Origin: Enterobacter sp. kpr-6
GTDB taxonomy: Bacteria; Pseudomonadota; Gammaproteobacteria; Enterobacterales; Enterobacteriaceae
Assembly: GCF_900116015.1 (NCBI RefSeq)
Contig: NZ_FOYH01000005.1
Location: 124,001-188,000, forward strand
DNA: 64,000 nt
Reading direction: 5' to 3'
The translations under genes and the position numbers were made by a program. Position 1 is the first letter of the stretch. The number at the start of each line of letters is the position of its first letter. Shown here one piece after another: positions 49,415 through 59,761 of this stretch. Under the pieces are notes generated by a model. It worked only from the letters and a program-made list of their open reading frames with translations, was not told the origin of the DNA and searched no databases.

Positions 49415-51034
49415 ATGGATATTCCTGTTTCACGCAGCGCCCTGTATGGAAAACTGGGCAGGCCGTTATTCCGGTCACTGGAATCGGCGACTGTGTTTTG
49501 TAAACTACGCGGTAATCCCTGGGTTGAGTTGACCCATTGGTTGCATCAGCTAATACAGCAGCCGGATAACGATATCCTTCATGTCCTCCGGCATTACCAG
49601 ATTCCGCCTTCCGATGTAGAAAAAATACTGCTCCGTCAACTGGACATGTTGCCCTCCGGTGCAAGTGCTATCAGCGATTTCTCCCACCATATCGATCTCT
49701 CCATTGAAAAAGCCTGGATGCTGGCAAGTATCCGCTATAGCGACAATAAAATTCGTAGCGGCTGGCTGTTGCTGGCATGGCTGAGCACACCGGAGCTTCG
49801 CCGGGTGCTGGAAGGTATCTGCGCGCCGCTGGCCGGGCTGCCGTCGGATGAACTGTCAGACATTCTCCCGTCTTTGATCCAGAAATCGCCAGAAGCGCAG
49901 GAATTACCCTGCGACGGTGCTGCGCTGTCGCCTGCGCTCCCCGGTGAAAACAGTCAGGCGGTTCATGGCGAGATGCAGAGTGGTCAGTCCGCACTGGCAA
50001 AATATTGTCAGGATATGACTGCGCAGGCCCGCGAAGGCAAAATCGATCCTGTTACGGGCCGTGAGCATGAAATTCGCACCATGACGGATATTCTGCTGCG
50101 CCGCCGTCAGAATAATCCTCTGCTGACCGGGGAGGCAGGCGTCGGTAAAACGGCCGTTGTGGAAGGGTTTGCGCTGGCAATCGCGCAGGGGGATGTTCCG
50201 CCCGCACTGCGTGATGTGCGTTTGCTGACGCTGGATGTCGGTGCTCTCCAGGCTGGCGCAAGCATGAAGGGTGAATTTGAAGCGCGTCTGAAAGCGTTGC
50301 TGGAAGAGGCCGGGCGTTCTCCACAACCGGTAATTTTGTTTGTTGATGAAGTTCACACTCTGGTGGGAGCCGGAGGCGCATCCGGTACAGGCGACGCAGC
50401 CAATCTACTGAAACCGGCACTTGCGCGTGGCACGCTTCGCACGATCGGCGCGACTACCTGGAGTGAGTACAAACGGCATATCGAAAAGGATCCAGCACTA
50501 ACCCGTCGTTTTCAGGTGTTACAGGTGGCGGAGCCGGAAGAACTCTCCGCCATTGAGATGGTACGAGGGCTGGTGGACACGCTGGAAAAACACCACAACG
50601 TCCTGATCCTTGATGAGGCTGTGCGTGCAGCAGTACAGCTTTCCCATCGCTACATTCCTGCCCGGCAACTGCCGGACAAGGCCATCAGCCTACTGGATAC
50701 AGCCAGCGCACGCGTGGCGCTGTCGCTGCATACGCCACCCGCCAGCGTGCAGTATCTGCGCCAGCAACTGAAAGCGGCTGAACTTGAACAAGCGCTGCTG
50801 CAAAAACAGGAAAAAATGGGCATCCACAGCGAACGGGGCGAAGCGCTGGCTGAGCGCATTTGTGTGCTGACAGAGGAGTTGTCTGCTGCCGAATCCCGCT
50901 GGCAGCAGGAACTGGAAAAAGTACATACCTTGCATGAGCTGCGGGCTGCTGAGCCAGATGACGACCAACAGGACGCGCTGCAACAGGTGCAGGATACGCT
51001 GAAAGCCTGGCAGGGCGACGTGCCGGTGGTATAA
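49415..51034 (+). pseudogene. clpV: Truncated ClpV (TssH) ATPase, fused to an rhs tail
   Basis: ClpV disassembles the contracted T6SS sheath and normally has two AAA domains in about 850-900 residues. Here 539 residues remain: the N-domain, AAA1 with Walker A GEAGVGKT (239-246) and Walker B ILFVDEVH (Asp311-Glu312), and the start of the middle coiled coil. The reading frame stops at 51034, in the middle region, and rhs coding sequence follows without a gap. AAA2 is lost, so sheath recycling should fail. The N-terminus SALYGKLGRPLFRSLESA and the cluster context support ClpV over ClpB. Confidence 0.9.
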
Positions 51035-51722
51035 CCTGCTGGGGGGTGAGCATCAGGTGCCGGTGATGAGTAACCGGCTGCCGGGCTACGGCAGTGAGCG
51101 CTACAGCTACAACGAATGGGGTGAACTGGAAACCCGGCAGGGCCAGGAGTACCGGTGGAACGCACAGGGGCAGCTGACCACGGTCATCAGCAGCAACAGC
51201 CGGACGCATTACCGGTACGACGCGCTGGGCAGACGCATCAGTAAGGTGAGCACCGGCGGCCACACCCGCCAGGCGGAACGGAGCCGGACGGAATTTATCT
51301 GGGAGGGCTACCGTCTGCTGCAGGAAATCCCGGCCGGGGGAGAGCGGCGGACGTACCTGTACGATGCGGAGCAGCCGTACACCCCCGCAGCGAGCGTCAC
51401 GGGGCGAAAGGGATACCAGCAGGTGTGGTACTACCACACGGACCCGGCGGGGACGGTGCAGGAGGTGACGAAGGCGGACGGCACGCTGGTGTGGGCGGGT
51501 TATCACGCGGCGTTCGGTGAGATGCGGGCGGATATCAGCGGGAGTAGGGAGTATTACCCCCAGCCGCTGCGGATGCCGGGGCAGTACTTTGATGAAGAGA
51601 CGGGCCTGCACTATAATCTGTTCAGGTATTATGCGCCGGAGTGCGGGAGGTTTATCAGTCAGGACCCGATAGGGCTGGCAGGGGGGGGATTAACCTCTAT
51701 CAGTATGCGCCTAACCCTTTAA
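51027..51722 (+). pseudogene. rhs: Rhs core C-terminal fragment with poly-G frameshift
   Basis: The frame reads WYNLLGGEHQV, then YD-repeat type sequence (YSYNEWGELETR, YRYDALGRRISK), and reaches the conserved RYYAPECGRFISQDPIGLAGG. All upstream core is missing; only about 220 residues remain. At 51681-51688 there are eight Gs where the family motif GLAGGINLYQ needs six, so translation goes out of frame and stops at 51722. The correct frame continues as the toxin tip. There is no start codon of its own with a ribosome-binding site; the nearest GTG is at 51057. Confidence 0.88.
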
Positions 51723-52075
51723 GTTGGATCGATCCGCTGGGGTTATGTAGTGGACGATCTGGTAAACAGGCAAGGCTTAGAGAATTAGCGAATGATCCGA
51801 AACAACCGCGACATGTCCGGGGTTGGATTCAGCAAGAGTTAAATTCAATTGCTAGAGGAAAAAGAACAAATATCCGAAACCCACCGGGCTACCAGTTAGC
51901 ACACGGTCGAGGATATGAGTCATCTAAAGGCTATGGATATAAATACTCCGAACCACAGCACATTGATTTACATAGGCGACAACATAAATATGATGATTAT
52001 GGTCGTAAAAATAAACCCGGTGCTAGCGGAAAGTATGAGGATGATGAATTATGCAATTGTCAGAAAAAGAAATAG
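51689..52075 (+). pseudogene. Rhs tip and toxin domain 1, out of frame
   Basis: This is the continuation of the rhs fragment after the frameshift. INLYQYAPNPLSWIDPLGL holds the DPxGL autocleavage site that frees the toxin tip. The ~105-residue tip contains GYQLAHGRGYES and HIDLHRRQHKYDDYGRKN, a His/Asp/Arg-rich pattern like nuclease-type polymorphic toxins; I tentatively compare it with polymorphic toxin type 8. The frame is open from a GTG at 51641 but has no ribosome-binding site. Its stop overlaps the immunity gene by 25 bases. Confidence 0.75.
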
Positions 52076-52440
52076 AAATAATGTCTGCTAAAAATAATAA
52101 AGAGCGATATTTTTATTTCGTTAAAAAAGTCGTTGATAGCGAAGCCGTATGGGTTCTAGATGATGAAGGTTTTGCTTTAAGTGGCGGTGACAATGATGAA
52201 GATATTCTTATGTTATGGCCCGCTCGTGAATATGCTGAAAATTGTATAATTGATGACTGGAAAAAATATAAGGCCAAAGAGTTATCACTTAATTATGTTA
52301 TGGGAGAACTATTGCCGGATTTGTTAGTTAAGGGAATTAAAATAGGTGTTTTTATGGTTCCTTCCATCTCTAATACTCCAGTTGTCAATGCCGAAGATTT
52401 ATTGCTTGATTTAGAAAACGAAAATAGTAAATACAATTAA
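52051..52440 (+). CDS. Putative immunity protein 1 (DUF2750-like)
   Basis: A 129-residue acidic protein (WVLDDEGFALSGGDNDEDIL, then LWPAREYAENCIIDDWKKYK) resembling the DUF2750 family, whose members are often found as immunity proteins beside Rhs toxins. It starts at 52051 with GAGG at 52037-52040 and overlaps the toxin tip by 25 bases, the usual toxin-immunity layout. A shorter form from 52081 is possible. It should neutralise toxin 1 in the cytoplasm (inference). Confidence 0.8.
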   Translation: MQLSEKEIEIMSAKNNKERYFYFVKKVVDSEAVWVLDDEGFALSGGDNDEDILMLWPAREYAENCIIDDWKKYKAKELSLNYVMGELLPDLLVKGIKIGVFMVPSISNTPVVNAEDLLLDLENENSKYN

Positions 52441-52476
52441 AAATGTGCCGGGTAAGAATTAACACTTCCTAGCTTA

Positions 52477-52935
52477 TCTGACCCGATAGGGCTAAGAGGC
52501 GGGTTAAACCTCTACCAATATGCGCCTAATCCGCTGGGGTGGGTCGATCCGCTAGGATTAAAATGTGGCAGTGCTTCCGGTCAGTTACCTGAATTAAGAG
52601 GTAAGTCAGTTAATCAAATAGAAGATATTCTGTCACAACATGGTTTTACTCAGACGAAAGTTAGCAACAGTGCTGCAAAAAATCAGGTATGGAGTCACGC
52701 GGACGGTTCAGAGGTAAGGATCCATCCATATGGAAATCAATCAATGAATATGAGCAATGGGCAGTTGACACCTAAATCTGGATTGAACGCTCATGTCCAT
52801 AAACAAAATCATTTATGCGATCAGTTGGATGATTTGGGAAATGTCTCATCAGATCCTAATTTAACTCATATTGGTGTGAAGAATCCTGCTGACTATCCGA
52901 CTGTCCGAGGAAGACCTCACGGGAGTGGTAGATAA
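52477..52935 (+). pseudogene. Orphan Rhs toxin tip 2 without a core
   Basis: A second tip cassette begins with SDPIGLRGGLNLYQYAPN and the cleavage site PLGWVDPLGL, repeating the end of the rhs core, but has no start codon or core upstream. The toxin domain (~120 residues) carries WSHADGSEVRIHPYGN, NAHVHK and LTHIGVKNPADYPTVRGRPHG; the three His-containing blocks suggest a small RNase-type fold. I do not recognise its exact family. Such displaced tips can be swapped onto a full rhs gene by recombination. Confidence 0.8.
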
Positions 52936-52937
52936 TT

Positions 52938-53231
52938 ATGAGTATTGAATATCATTTAATAGTTAATGGTTCATTGCTGGATGATGTTTTTAAAAAAATT
53001 AAATCGGCATTTGAAGATAATGAATTTTATTGTTTGGAGTATTTCTCTGATAACACTATTGGTCTTTCTATAAAAGGTTCCTCATCTGATTGGGGGGCTG
53101 ATTTTGAAATAACCAAAACTGACAAAGACTTGTTCATTGAAATTCATTCTGGTAATTACAAAAAGATACTAGCGGTTATAGAAAACCTCCTCTTTGATAA
53201 TCATATATCTTTCGAATTTGAAGAAGAGTAA
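52938..53231 (+). CDS. Putative immunity protein 2
   Basis: A 97-residue acidic protein (MSIEYHLIVNGSLLDDVFKK) starting 2 bases after the orphan tip's stop, the standard position for an immunity gene. It contains no domain I recognise and is very rich in Asp, Glu and Phe. It is followed by a rho-independent terminator. Function as the antidote to toxin tip 2 is inferred from position only. Confidence 0.7.
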   Translation: MSIEYHLIVNGSLLDDVFKKIKSAFEDNEFYCLEYFSDNTIGLSIKGSSSDWGADFEITKTDKDLFIEIHSGNYKKILAVIENLLFDNHISFEFEEE

Positions 53232-53232
53232 A

Positions 53233-53277
53233 TAAAAGCCGGGATAGACCTTAAATCTTCCCGGCTTATTTTTATTT
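53233..53277 (+). terminator. Terminator after immunity gene 2
   Basis: Arms AAGCCGGGA (53237-53245) and TCCCGGCTT (53260-53268) enclose a 14-base loop, followed by ATTTTTATTT. It probably ends transcription of the rhs-tip/immunity string. Confidence 0.88.
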
Positions 53278-53298
53278 ACCCCACCGCCGTTCAGCCCA

Positions 53299-53848
<550 letters not shown>

Positions 53849-54542
53849 TGGTGACGTCATAAACTCCGGCGATACGCATCTGCGGTGCATGCCAGGAAAT
53901 ATTAAAATCGGCCAGTTTTGCCAGCCGCGAATGCTCATGGCTGGTGATGGTCATCACTCTGCAGTTATGCAGACTGAACTGGCTGGCGAAGCGCAGGATC
54001 TCTTCGGTTTCGCCCGACACAGAAAGCACAATCGCCAGCGCGTTTTTCGCCATGTCGTTTGTCACCGGGAAATAAGGATCGTCGATATGGTTACTGAATT
54101 TTCCTATATTCGAAAAAAAGCGTGCGCCATATTTTGCCAGCGATCCAGACGTGCCCGCGCCGACAAAAATAATACGTTCAGAAGCTAATATAATTTCAAC
54201 CGCCTGATCGAGAAGCTGATCGAATTCATCATTATTTACGCTTCTGAAAAAACTGATAATTTCGCTGGCCCCAAAATTGGCCTGCTGCGGTTCATTCTGC
54301 TCTAAATATAATTTATAGCGCACGCGGAATTCCGAATAACCTTCGCAACTGAGCTTGCGGCAAAAACGTAGCACCGTGGTCGTTGAGACGCCCGCCGCGT
54401 CCGCCAGCTCGCGAATGGTCATGTAAATCACTTTGTCGCGATTCTTGATGACGTAGTTATAGACCATCATTTCAAGATGATTGAGGCTGGCAACGGCAGA
54501 GTGGGTAAACAGGGTCACGGGCTTTTGATCCTTTAACGGCAT

Positions 54543-55477
<935 letters not shown>

Positions 55478-55483
55478 CGCACT

Positions 55484-55540
55484 GCCGGGTGGCAACCAGA
55501 CATGATAAATAAGCCCGGCAAACTTGCGCCGCCGGGCGAT
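55484..55540. repeat. REP/BIME-like element between trhA and ygfZ
   Basis: GCCGGGTGGC at 55484-55493 is followed by GCCCGGC (55513-55519) and GCCGGGC (55531-55537), forming a 7-bp hairpin with flanking REP-type sequence. It resembles classical enterobacterial REPs rather than the CCCTCTCCC family. It lies between convergent genes. Confidence 0.7.
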
Positions 55541-55544
55541 ACCA

Positions 55545-56528
55545 TTAATCTTCGTCGAGCGAGTAGGGCAGCGGTTCGATAGCCAGCGTAAAGCTATCGT
55601 CACGCACGCGGAACACGCTGTCCGGCTCCATATCGTTGTTCATCACTACCTGTACCAGCACGCGCCCGTCTTCAAGCTGAACGGCGGCCAGCACCGTACC
55701 GGTACGACGCCAGTTATCACCCAGCTTCAGTTCCAGGTCTTCGCCCGCATCAGGGACGCGGCTGGCTTTACCTGCCAGATACCACAGTGCTCGCTTGTTT
55801 GCGCCACGGAATTTAGCGCGCGCCACCATCTCCTGACCGGTATAGCAGCCCTTTTTAAAGCTGATACCGCCGAGGGCTTGCAGGTTCGTCGCCTGCGGAA
55901 GGAACTGTGCGCTATTGGCGGCATCAATCACCGGAATACCAGCCTCGATATTCAGCGCCAGCCATTGTTGACTATTATTAAGCTGAGCTTCGCCGTGCAG
56001 TTTTTCCGTGATGAGCGTAGCGGTGGCGATATCGGTCACCAGCAGGAAACGCTCTGCCGGATGCTCAAACCACAAAATACTGGTGGCCCCGTCCTGCACG
56101 ACCTGATTTTCACTGTCAGGAAGTGCCGCAAAAAGATTTGCCAGCGCGGCGCGCGCCTGGAACCCGGCAACGCCCAGCAGAACGTGTTCGTCATCGGCGG
56201 CGATGTTCACCTTTGAAAACACCGCATATTTTTTTAGCTGGGTGAGTTGTTCGTCGCGAACGCTGCGACGCTCAATCCACGCAAAGCCTTCGCCCCGGCG
56301 AAACAGGCGTAAGTTACTCCACATTTTGCCCTTCGCATCGCAATGTGCGACCAGCAAATGCTGATGTTCAGTTAAAAGCGCAACGTCTGTGGTCACCTGA
56401 CCTTGCAGATACTTTTCGCTATCTGCGCCCGTAATGGAGGCCAGCGCCCAGTCGTCGAGCGTCATAAGCGTCAGCGGCAGGCGCGCAGAGGCGGAAGGCT
56501 GACGCGGAGGAAACGGTGTAAAAGCCAT
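55545..56528 (-). CDS. ygfZ: YgfZ, folate-binding protein for Fe-S cluster maintenance
   Basis: The 327-residue GcvT-like protein has the family motif [12 protein letters not shown] near residue 227. It supports repair or assembly of certain Fe-S enzymes in a folate-dependent way. The ATG at 56528 ([10 protein letters not shown]) is the known start; an open frame to 56636 adds 36 residues absent from homologues. It is divergent from sdhE, the conserved arrangement. Confidence 0.96.
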   Translation of the reverse strand: MAFTPFPPRQPSASARLPLTLMTLDDWALASITGADSEKYLQGQVTTDVALLTEHQHLLVAHCDAKGKMWSNLRLFRRGEGFAWIERRSVRDEQLTQLKKYAVFSKVNIAADDEHVLLGVAGFQARAALANLFAALPDSENQVVQDGATSILWFEHPAERFLLVTDIATATLITEKLHGEAQLNNSQQWLALNIEAGIPVIDAANSAQFLPQATNLQALGGISFKKGCYTGQEMVARAKFRGANKRALWYLAGKASRVPDAGEDLELKLGDNWRRTGTVLAAVQLEDGRVLVQVVMNNDMEPDSVFRVRDDSFTLAIEPLPYSLDED

Positions 56529-56769
56529 ATTAATGTCCTGAAGCTTCACGCGGTATGAATGCTTCATGGTAAAAGAGACGCAGACCAATGCAAGCAGTAA
56601 TCGCAGCTTACGCACAGGTTGCGAGGTATTACGCATAAAGCGGTAAGCCTTACATTTTTAATGGTTTATTCTGGAAGAAGGCTTCTAATCTTGAATATTC
56701 CCGCTAGGGTAAGATCAAAAAAGCGTTACACTAGCAGCATCCTTCACGGTCGTTATGCAGGAAAAGAAC

Positions 56770-57036
56770 ATGGATATTACCAATAAAGCCCGCATTCACT
56801 GGGCATGCCGTCGCGGTATGCGTGAACTCGATATCTCCATCATGCCGTTCTTTGAGCATGAGTACGATACGCTCAGCGATGATGACAAGCGGTTGTTTAT
56901 CCGCTTGCTGGAAAATGACGATCCGGATTTATTCAACTGGTTGATGAATCACGGTAAACCTGCGGATACGGAGTTGCAGAGAATGGTGCAGTTAATTCAG
57001 ACACGGAATCGGGAACGTGGTCCTGTGGCAATCTGA
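56770..57036 (+). CDS. sdhE: SdhE (YgfY/CptB), FAD assembly factor
   Basis: An 88-residue protein with the RRGMRELD motif (the RGxxE box) near residues 14-21. It helps attach FAD covalently to succinate dehydrogenase SdhA. The ATG at 56770 gives the E. coli length; the frame from 56755 adds five residues. It overlaps ygfX by 20 bases. Confidence 0.96.
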   Translation: MDITNKARIHWACRRGMRELDISIMPFFEHEYDTLSDDDKRLFIRLLENDDPDLFNWLMNHGKPADTELQRMVQLIQTRNRERGPVAI

Positions 57037-57433
57037 TTTACGCGTCTCGTGGCGCTCACAGTGGCTCTCTTTATTACTCCACGGTTTAGTGGCGGCACTG
57101 ATATTGCTGATCCCCTGGCCGCTGAGCTTTACGCCGCTGTGGTTAGTCCTGCTGTCGCTGGTGGTGTTTGATTGCGTGCGCAGTCAGCGGCGCATCAACG
57201 CCTGCCACGGTGAAATCAAACTGCTGATCGACGCCCGCCTGCGCTGGCAGGGAACGGACTGGGATATCAGCGGCACCCCCTGGATGATGAACAGCGGTGT
57301 GATGTTACGGCTTCGGCGCATCACCGACGGCAAGCGGCAGCACTTATGGCTGGCGGCAGACAGTATGGATGCGCGGGAGTGGCGGGAGTTGCGCCGGATG
57401 ATCTTACAACAACCGGCGCAGGGGCAGCACTGA
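57017..57433 (+). CDS. ygfX: YgfX (CptA), inner-membrane protein
   Basis: A 138-residue protein with two membrane segments near residues 15-52 ([18 protein letters not shown], then [14 protein letters not shown]) and a cytoplasmic C-terminus. It was described in E. coli as a toxin-like inhibitor of FtsZ and MreB paired with SdhE, a view still debated. The GTG start at 57017 lies inside the sdhE end, so the two are translationally coupled. Confidence 0.93.
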   Translation: MVLWQSDLRVSWRSQWLSLLLHGLVAALILLIPWPLSFTPLWLVLLSLVVFDCVRSQRRINACHGEIKLLIDARLRWQGTDWDISGTPWMMNSGVMLRLRRITDGKRQHLWLAADSMDAREWRELRRMILQQPAQGQH

Positions 57434-57439
57434 GGGCAA

Positions 57440-57961
57440 TCAGGCGAACTGCTCCGCCATCTCGCCAAGAATTTGTTCGCACCAGTTTTGCAGGCGGTCT
57501 TCGCTGAGATCGTACTGATTGGTTTCGTCCAGCGCCAGACCGACAAAAAGCTGCCCGTCAGCGATAATCGGTTTTGGGCTGGTGAACTCATAACCTTCGG
57601 TGGGCCAGTAGCCAATAAACTTCACGGCTTTTTGCGCCAGCTTATCGTGCAACATACCCAGTGCGTCGAGGAACCATTCGCCATAACCGAGCTGATCGCC
57701 CATGCCGTACAGGGCGATGATTTTTCCGTCAAGGTTGAGTCCATCGAGCTGATCCCAGACTGCTTCCCAGTCTTCCTGTAGCTCGCCAAAATCCCAGGTC
57801 GGGATGCCCAGGATCAGCACATCGTACTGCTCCATCAGGGTTGGCGCGTCATCCTTCAGGTTATGCAGCGTGACCAGTTCCGGGCCGATAATCTCGCGGA
57901 TTTTCTCGGCGGCCATTTCCGTATAGCAGGTGCTGGAACCGTAAAAAAGACCGATGTTCAT
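57440..57961 (-). CDS. fldB: Flavodoxin FldB
   Basis: A 173-residue long-chain flavodoxin (E. coli length). The FMN phosphate loop GSSTCYTE is at residues 8-15, and [15 protein letters not shown] and [15 protein letters not shown] are the FMN ring loops. It carries electrons, and in E. coli is induced in the SoxRS response. It is convergent with ygfX. Confidence 0.96.
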   Translation of the reverse strand: MNIGLFYGSSTCYTEMAAEKIREIIGPELVTLHNLKDDAPTLMEQYDVLILGIPTWDFGELQEDWEAVWDQLDGLNLDGKIIALYGMGDQLGYGEWFLDALGMLHDKLAQKAVKFIGYWPTEGYEFTSPKPIIADGQLFVGLALDETNQYDLSEDRLQNWCEQILGEMAEQFA

Positions 57962-58121
57962 AGCGTAAATGTCTCAATTCCTGATGTGGCTTTGCGCACA
58001 GTGTATCAGAATCAGAACGCATTCAGGCATACCCGCATCCTTCAGGCTGCATGTGTGCTGGCGTCCTGCAACGAGAATGATTTAGGGTATAATGCGCCGA
58101 CTGCGAAAAGAAGGGGCCGCA

Positions 58122-59018
58122 ATGGAACAGGATCTGGCACGTATTGAACAATTCCTTGACGCCCTGTGGCTGGAGCGCAACGTTGCAGAAAATACGCAAA
58201 GCGCCTATCGCCGGGATTTGCGTATGCTGGTCGAGTGGCTGCACCACCGGTCAAAGACGCTACTCAGCGCGCAAGGCGACGATCTGCAAGACTTGCTAGC
58301 CGAGCGTGTTGAGGGTGGTTATAAAGCCACCAGCACGGCTCGTCTGCTCAGTGCCTCGCGGCGCTTTTTTCAGTATCTGTACCGTGAAAAAATCCGCGCC
58401 GACGATCCGAGCGCACTGTTAGCCTCACCGAAACTGCCGCAGCGTCTGCCGAAAGATCTCAGTGAAAAGCAGGTTGAGCGTTTGCTGCAAACGCCGCTGG
58501 TCGATCAGCCGCTGGAGTTGCGCGACAAAGCCATGCTGGAAGTGTTGTATGCGACCGGGCTGCGCGTCTCTGAGCTGGTGGGGCTGACGATGAGCGATAT
58601 TAGCTTGCGTCAGGGCGTGGTACGGGTTATCGGTAAGGGCAATAAAGAACGGCTGGTGCCGCTCGGCGAAGAAGCGGTGTACTGGGTAGAAAATTACCTG
58701 GAGCATGGCCGCCCCTGGTTACTGAACGGCGTCTCGGTTGATGTGCTTTTTCCCAGCCAGCGTGCCCAGCAAATGACCCGTCAGACCTTCTGGCATCGTA
58801 TTAAGCACTATGCCATTCTCGCCGGGATCGACAGTGAAAAGCTTTCCCCGCACGTGTTGCGACACGCGTTTGCCACCCATCTGCTAAACCATGGCGCTGA
58901 CCTGCGCGTGGTGCAGATGCTGCTTGGTCACAGTGATTTATCGACGACGCAAATTTACACGCATGTGGCAACGGAACGCTTGCGGCAACTTCATCAACAG
59001 CATCACCCTCGGGCGTGA
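58122..59018 (+). CDS. xerD: Tyrosine recombinase XerD
   Basis: The 298-residue recombinase acts with XerC at dif to resolve chromosome dimers. The catalytic Arg lies in YATGLRVSEL, the His-Arg pair in SPHVLRHAFATHL and the His/nucleophile Tyr in GHSDLSTTQIYTHV. The ATG at 58122 (MEQDLARIEQFLD) gives the E. coli length; the frame from 58092 adds 10 residues. It heads xerD-dsbC-recJ-prfB-lysS. Confidence 0.97.
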   Translation: MEQDLARIEQFLDALWLERNVAENTQSAYRRDLRMLVEWLHHRSKTLLSAQGDDLQDLLAERVEGGYKATSTARLLSASRRFFQYLYREKIRADDPSALLASPKLPQRLPKDLSEKQVERLLQTPLVDQPLELRDKAMLEVLYATGLRVSELVGLTMSDISLRQGVVRVIGKGNKERLVPLGEEAVYWVENYLEHGRPWLLNGVSVDVLFPSQRAQQMTRQTFWHRIKHYAILAGIDSEKLSPHVLRHAFATHLLNHGADLRVVQMLLGHSDLSTTQIYTHVATERLRQLHQQHHPRA

Positions 59019-59042
59019 AGGCTGGCTATTTAAGGATATGTT

Positions 59043-59756
59043 ATGAAAAAAGGTTTAGTGATGTTCACCCTGCTGGCGGCAACGTTTAGCACAATGACGC
59101 AGGCTGACGATGCTGCGATCAAGCAATCGCTGGCAAAACTGGGTGTGCAGAGCACGGAAATTCAGCAAGCGCCCATCGCCGGGATGAAAACCGTGCTGAC
59201 CAACAGCGGCGTGCTGTACGTTACCGAAGACGGTAAGCACATCATTCAGGGCCCGATGTATGACGTCAGCGGCGCAACGCCGGTTAACATCACCAACAGC
59301 ATGCTGATGACGCATCTCAATGCGCTGGAAAAAGAGATGATTGTGTATAAAGCGGCAAAAGAACAGCACGTCATCACCGTATTCACCGATATCACCTGCG
59401 GCTACTGTCATAAGCTGCACGAAGAGATGGCCGACTATAACGCGCTGGGCATTACCGTGCGTTACCTGGCCTTCCCGCGTCAGGGGATGCAAAGTGAAGC
59501 GGCGCAGGATATGAAGTCAATCTGGTGCGCCAAAGATCGCAATAAAGCCTTTGACGATGCGATGGGCGGTAAAGGCGTGAAGCCTGCAAGCTGTGATGTC
59601 GACATCGCAGACCACTACGCGCTGGGCGTTCAGTTTGGCGTGAGCGGCACCCCGGCTATCGTGCTCAGTAACGGCTATGTCGTGCCGGGTTATCAGGGCC
59701 CACAGGAAATGAAAACGTTTCTTGATGAGCATAAAAAACAGACTGGCGGTAAATAA
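59043..59756 (+). CDS. dsbC: Thiol:disulfide isomerase DsbC
   Basis: The 237-residue periplasmic protein has a signal peptide cleaved near MTQA/DDAA (about residue 20). The active site CGYC sits in TDITCGYCHKLH, and the structural pair is Cys167/Cys181-like (WCAKD, ASCDVD). It repairs wrong disulfides and is kept reduced by DsbD. It is 24 bases after xerD. Confidence 0.97.
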   Translation: MKKGLVMFTLLAATFSTMTQADDAAIKQSLAKLGVQSTEIQQAPIAGMKTVLTNSGVLYVTEDGKHIIQGPMYDVSGATPVNITNSMLMTHLNALEKEMIVYKAAKEQHVITVFTDITCGYCHKLHEEMADYNALGITVRYLAFPRQGMQSEAAQDMKSIWCAKDRNKAFDDAMGGKGVKPASCDVDIADHYALGVQFGVSGTPAIVLSNGYVVPGYQGPQEMKTFLDEHKKQTGGK

Positions 59757-59761
59757 TTTTC

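Noticed and set aside
49415-51034. ClpB chaperone instead of ClpV
   Set aside because: The N-domain sequence and the neighbouring tss genes fit ClpV; ClpB is encoded elsewhere in this family.
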